Below are positions 11,839 to 14,459 of a stretch of 14,459 nucleotides of DNA, in pieces. The stretch spans positions 1-14,459 of the forward strand of contig WJKY01000030.1 in assembly GCA_014728835.1 (NCBI GenBank). Direction: 5' to 3'. Made by a program: the position numbers and the translations under genes. A model generated the notes under the pieces. It was not told the origin of the DNA, ran no database searches, and saw only the letters and a list, made by a program, of their open reading frames with translations. How positions within the stretch are numbered: position 1 is the stretch's first letter; each line of letters starts with the position of its first letter. Source of the stretch: Candidatus Woesearchaeota archaeon (GTDB taxonomy: Archaea; Nanobdellota; Nanobdellia; UBA10117; WJKY01).

Positions 11839-13344
11839 ATGGCCAAATATAAATCATTAGTTAGGGCTTTGCTCGCAGAAAAAAAATTGACTAAAAAGAA
11901 AGTTGAGTTAATCAAAAGAAAATGGGCAAAAAAACAGGGAATTAATCTTCCGCTTAGCTCAGATATTCTTAAAACTTTAACACCGGCGCAGAAAAAGAAA
12001 TTAAGAAAAGTTTTGGTTACAAAACCAGCTAAAACTATCTCCGGAGTTTCTGTAATTGCAATCATGGCAAAACCAGCACCATGCCCTGGTAATTGTTCTT
12101 ATTGTCCAAAAGGAAGCGAAGCTCCGCAATCTTATACTGGTCATGAGCCAGCTACTATGCGAGCGCGCAGAAATAAATATGATCCGTATAAGCAAGTTAA
12201 AAATCGTTTAAATCAATTGGAAGCTGTTGGTCACTCAACTGATAAAAATGAATTAATTATAATGGGCGGTACATTTCCTGCTTTACCTTGGAAATATCAA
12301 AAACAGTTTGTTAAAAGAGCATTTGATGCTTTTAATAGACAAACTTCCAAGACACTAAGAGACGCTCATAAAAAAAATGAAACTGCAAAGCGCAGAGTTG
12401 TTGGACTTACAATTGAAACGCGTCCAGACCACTTAGACATTAATAAACTTTTGAAGCTTGGAACTACTCGCGTTGAAATAGGAGTGCAAACAGTTTATGA
12501 TAAAATCTTAGAGGGTGTTATGCGAGGCCACAACACCGAAGAAACAATTATAGCAACTCGCATGTTAAAAGATGCGGGTCTGAAAGTTTTGTATCACATG
12601 ATGCCTAATTTACCTGGTTCTAATTCTAAAAAAGATGAGCGAGCTTTTAAGAAAATTTTCAAAAATAAAAAATTCAAACCAGATATGTTGAAAATTTATC
12701 CAACGCTCGTAATCAAAGGAACAAAATTATATGATGTGTGGAAAGCAGGCAAATACAAAGCAATGACTGACAAACAATTATTCACATTCCTGAAAAAAGT
12801 TATGGATATTTGTCCGGAATATGTACGAATCATGCGAATTCAGCGGGATATTCCAGCGAATTTTATTGAAGCTGGTCCAACAAAATCAAATATGCGTCAA
12901 GAAGTAGACAAAACAATAAAGAAAAGCAAAGAAATCAGATTCAGAGAAGCTGGCCATGTTTTCCTGAGAACAAAGAAAACTCCAAAAAAAATTAGTTTGA
13001 ATGTTAAAAAATACAAAGCATCAAAAGGAACTGAATATTTTATTTCTGTAGAAGATAAAAAACAAAATATTTTGCTTGGTTTCTTAAGGCTTCGACTACC
13101 GCCAGAGCAAAACATTGCTTTTGTGAGAGAATTGCACGTTTATGGAAAAGCATTGCCAATTGGTGCGCGCGGAGAAATTCAGCACAGTGGCTGGGGAAAA
13201 ATGCTAATGGTAAAAGCAGAAGAGCTAACAAAAAAGAACAAACGAAATAAATTATTGGTTACCTCTGGAATCGGTGTCAGAGAATATTATAGAAAACTTG
13301 GATATAAACTAAAAGATCCTTATATGTCTAAATTAATTAGTTAA
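11839..13344 (+). CDS. elp3: tRNA uridine-34 acetyltransferase-type enzyme Elp3
   Basis: Archaeal Elp3 acts alone to add a carboxymethyl-type group at C5 of wobble uridine 34 in tRNAs, using S-adenosylmethionine and acetyl-CoA. The 501 residues are of normal length. A basic N-terminal tRNA-binding region (1-60) precedes the radical-SAM domain, with the 4Fe-4S cluster motif CPGNCSYC (C82, C86, C89), GGTFPALP (143-150), TIETRPDH (191-198) and RVEIGVQT (211-218). The C-terminal acetyltransferase domain (about 398-501) has QHSGWGK (448-454) for CoA and REYYRKLGY (481-489). The linker, where most Elp3 proteins have a zinc-binding IRCREVG motif, reads IRFREAGH (366-373). No SD is present, so the mRNA is probably leaderless. 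Its stop codon overlaps that of the convergent gene. Confidence 0.95.
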   Translation: MAKYKSLVRALLAEKKLTKKKVELIKRKWAKKQGINLPLSSDILKTLTPAQKKKLRKVLVTKPAKTISGVSVIAIMAKPAPCPGNCSYCPKGSEAPQSYTGHEPATMRARRNKYDPYKQVKNRLNQLEAVGHSTDKNELIIMGGTFPALPWKYQKQFVKRAFDAFNRQTSKTLRDAHKKNETAKRRVVGLTIETRPDHLDINKLLKLGTTRVEIGVQTVYDKILEGVMRGHNTEETIIATRMLKDAGLKVLYHMMPNLPGSNSKKDERAFKKIFKNKKFKPDMLKIYPTLVIKGTKLYDVWKAGKYKAMTDKQLFTFLKKVMDICPEYVRIMRIQRDIPANFIEAGPTKSNMRQEVDKTIKKSKEIRFREAGHVFLRTKKTPKKISLNVKKYKASKGTEYFISVEDKKQNILLGFLRLRLPPEQNIAFVRELHVYGKALPIGARGEIQHSGWGKMLMVKAEELTKKNKRNKLLVTSGIGVREYYRKLGYKLKDPYMSKLIS

Positions 13345-13604
13345 ATTTTAATTTTCTTTAAGTAATTTGTAATTTTCCTCCAACTAATTAACACAAAATA
13401 ACCTGCTACAGTAGCTATAATAGCTACTATAAAAGTACCTAAAAGTTTTGTATCAATAAAATTAGAAACAACAAAATCATTAAGAAAAACTCTAATTACA
13501 TCTGCCCAAAAAATAGCAATAGCTACTAATATTGCAAAACGAAGATTTTGCGGTACTACTTTGCCAATTTTAGAAATTGATTTTCTTCGTTGTTTTTTAG
13601 CCAT
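13341..13604 (-). CDS. Small two-span membrane protein (DUF5654-like)
   Basis: This 87-residue protein has a basic N-terminus (MAKKQRRKS), two membrane spans at about 22-42 and 53-74, and a basic C-terminus (RKITNYLKKIKI), so both ends are likely cytoplasmic. The pattern RFAILVAIAIFWADVIRVFLNDF followed by a second helix reminds me of the archaeal family DUF5654, whose function is unknown. That match is from memory and tentative. Its TAA overlaps the elp3 TAA on the opposite strand (13341-13344). No SD. TTTAAATATT on the minus strand (13624-13633) is about 25 nt upstream of the ATG, fitting a leaderless mRNA. Confidence 0.78.
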   Translation of the reverse strand: MAKKQRRKSISKIGKVVPQNLRFAILVAIAIFWADVIRVFLNDFVVSNFIDTKLLGTFIVAIIATVAGYFVLISWRKITNYLKKIKI

Positions 13605-13623
13605 GAGTTAGCTATATTTACTA

Positions 13624-13666
13624 AATATTTAAACATTTGTTACTTCTAATAAGAAGCTTTTTAAAT
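13624..13666. promoter_or_regulatory. Divergent promoters of the small membrane protein and tRNA-Gln
   Basis: The minus-strand TATA element (13624-13633) serves the DUF5654-like gene. The plus-strand CTTTTTAAAT (13657-13666) is centred about 28 nt before the first base of tRNA-Gln (13690), the usual spacing. Confidence 0.55.
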
Positions 13667-13689
13667 CGCTGAAAATGAATTCTTATCAT

Positions 13690-13837
13690 AGCCCTGTGGT
13701 CTAGTGGTAATGATTCGAGGCTTTGGACCTCGAGACTCCGGTTCGAAAGTCGGGCGCTCCCGACGTAAGCAGTTGCTATCTCGCTTTGCGACATAGCACA
13801 AAAGTGGAACGCTGACTTGAAAGTCCGGGCGGGGCTA
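13690..13837 (+). tRNA. tRNA-Gln (anticodon TTG) with T-loop intron
   Basis: The acceptor AGCCCTG (13690-13696) pairs with CGGGGCT (13830-13836), with discriminator A at 13837 and no encoded CCA. The D stem is GTC/GAT (13699-13701, 13712-13714). The anticodon stem CGAGG/CCTCG (13716-13720, 13728-13732) encloses CTTTGGA, giving anticodon TTG (13723-13725). The T stem TCCGG (13737-13741) pairs with CCGGG (13825-13829) across a 76-nt insertion. Removing 13748-13823 gives the standard T loop TTCGAAT and a 72-nt tRNA. The A1-U72 pair is the form usual for archaeal tRNA-Gln, which is charged with Glu and then amidated by GatDE (gatD is in this window). Confidence 0.93.
13748..13823 (+). other. 76-nt archaeal tRNA intron at position 59/60
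   Basis: The flanks form a bulge-helix-bulge-like fold. The T stem is the outer helix. TTCG (13742-13745) pairs with TGAA (13818-13821), and 3-nt bulges AAA (13746-13748) and AGT (13822-13824) hold the cut sites. GTC/GAC (13749-13751, 13814-13816) can form the inner helix. Cutting after the second base of each bulge gives TTCGAAT. Because GAAAGTC is repeated at both ends, the sequence alone permits shifts of one or two bases. Inside are two hairpins: GTCGGG-CGCT-CCCGAC (13749-13764), and TGCTAT/ATAGCA with TCGC/GCGA (13774-13798). Confidence 0.8.
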
Positions 13838-13851
13838 TAGTTTCATAATCA

Positions 13852-14459
13852 ATGGATAAAATAATATATTTAAGGGAAATTGGTCGGCAACTTATTCATT
13901 TAATTGGAGTATCAATAGCATTTCCCATTTTATTTTTAGATTTTAATACTGCCTTGAAAGTACTGGCTGGTTTGATTTTGTTTACCCTCTTTGCAAGCTG
14001 GTATTATGAAAAACGTAGAATGCGAGAAAAGTATTTCAAATCATTAATAAACGATATGGATTTACCAGAACCAAATAAAAAACAATTATTAGCTAATGCA
14101 AATCGTTTTGCAAAATATGAGACAAAATTATTACATAGTTTTATTGAGCAATTTAAACGCCGTAAAGAAAAACAACCTCTTTTTGCAACATTTGCGTTTA
14201 TTTTGTCAGGTACAATTTGTTTTATTTTATTTGGCAAAATAATAGCTATTCTTGCAATTATAACATTAGCATTTGGAGATTCAGCATCTGCTATTATAGG
14301 GAAAAAATTCGGTAAACATAAACTTTTGTGGAACAAAGAATTAAGTGTAGAAGGAAGCATTGCTTTTTTTGCATCTGCATCTATTGCAGTATATTTATTT
14401 TTGGCTTGGCAGCCTCAATTTGCCATAATGTCTACAATTTTCATAGCAATTATTTCTGC
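13852..14459 (+). CDS. CTP-dependent lipid kinase, dolichol/phytol kinase-like (partial)
   Basis: The open frame runs from ATG at 13852 off the window end, giving 202 residues. It is a polytopic membrane protein with spans at about 14-30, 36-51, 109-126, 128-146, 168-186 and 188-202. Residues 52-106 form a charged cytoplasmic stretch. FGDSASAIIGKKFGKHK (141-157) followed by VEGSIAFF (166-173) is the signature of the dolichol kinase, phytol kinase and CTP:phosphatidate cytidylyltransferase-like superfamily, which phosphorylate isoprenoid or lipid alcohols with CTP. In archaea this could serve lipid or glycan-carrier synthesis; the substrate is not decidable. The gene begins 14 nt after tRNA-Gln with no visible TATA or SD of its own, so it is probably cotranscribed with the tRNA. 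Confidence 0.82.
   Translation, partial: MDKIIYLREIGRQLIHLIGVSIAFPILFLDFNTALKVLAGLILFTLFASWYYEKRRMREKYFKSLINDMDLPEPNKKQLLANANRFAKYETKLLHSFIEQFKRRKEKQPLFATFAFILSGTICFILFGKIIAILAIITLAFGDSASAIIGKKFGKHKLLWNKELSVEGSIAFFASASIAVYLFLAWQPQFAIMSTIFIAIIS

Noticed and set aside
13812..13815. CTGA in the tRNA intron as a box D of a C/D guide RNA
   Set aside because: No box C (RTGATGA) or internal C'/D' boxes are visible in the 76 nt. The CTGA overlaps the pairing used for the splice-site fold.
13865..14360. Minus-strand open frame (14004-14360) opposite the lipid-kinase gene
   Set aside because: The plus strand reads a membrane protein with the FGDSASA...VEGS signature across the whole region, so the antisense frame is a shadow.
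1..14459. CRISPR array, insertion sequence or integrase
   Set aside because: No regularly spaced repeats, no transposase- or recombinase-like frame and no terminal inverted repeats were seen. The only long repeat is the 47-bp pair at 7896 and 8285.

Overview
The window looks like an AT-rich archaeal chromosome, most likely from a FtsZ-dividing DPANN-type lineage such as Woesearchaeota or Pacearchaeota. The lineage is an inference and cannot be settled from this sequence alone. The archaeal signs are GatD (archaeal Gln-tRNA amidation), an archaeal-type Elp3, an archaeal ATP-dependent DNA ligase, a TrmB-family regulator, a tRNA-Gln with a T-loop intron flanked by a bulge-helix-bulge-like fold, and a consistent promoter pattern. 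Several genes have a TATA-like element centred about 26-28 nt before the ATG and no Shine-Dalgarno (SD), as expected for leaderless mRNAs (at 6179, 6235, 8875, 11761, 11839, 13604). Others use clear SD sites (GGAGG or AGGTGA).

Layout. Bases 34-684 hold a double winged-helix protein. Bases 725-3375 are a minus-strand block read from right to left: ribbon-helix-helix-like antitoxin, MazF-like toxin, an 18-codon mini-ORF that copies the N-terminus of GatD, gatD, a winged-helix antitoxin and a RelE-like toxin. gatD therefore sits between two toxin-antitoxin modules. Bases 3511-5459 run on the plus strand: an acid-tailed cold-shock protein, ftsZ behind a structured leader, and a small unknown protein. 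A pair of hairpins separates these from a minus-strand nitroreductase, which shares one TATA element with the divergent DNA ligase gene. The ligase is followed by a 33-codon membrane peptide gene and a 79-codon membrane/coiled-coil gene. This pair is bounded by two perfect 47-bp copies of the ligase 3' end, as if inserted. A Lys-rich unknown protein follows.

Bases 8875-10463 hold two winged-helix regulators, the second (TrmB-like) behind a 263-bp region rich in palindromes. On the minus strand, sppA (signal peptide peptidase) is followed by a gene-like open frame that lacks an ATG start and runs antisense into trmB. elp3 is convergent, with overlapping stop codons, to a small two-helix membrane protein (DUF5654-like). 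tRNA-Gln(TTG) has a 76-nt intron in its T loop. Only 14 nt after it begins a polytopic CTP-dependent lipid kinase (dolichol/phytol-kinase-like) that runs off the window.

Functional links. tRNA-Gln and GatD belong to one pathway (Glu-tRNA-Gln to Gln-tRNA-Gln), and Elp3 modifies U34 of tRNAs, so translation fidelity is a shared theme. FtsZ, the ligase, SppA and the lipid kinase are housekeeping functions. The toxin-antitoxin modules and the repeat-bounded membrane cassette are the accessory parts. Every functional call rests on reading motifs by eye.
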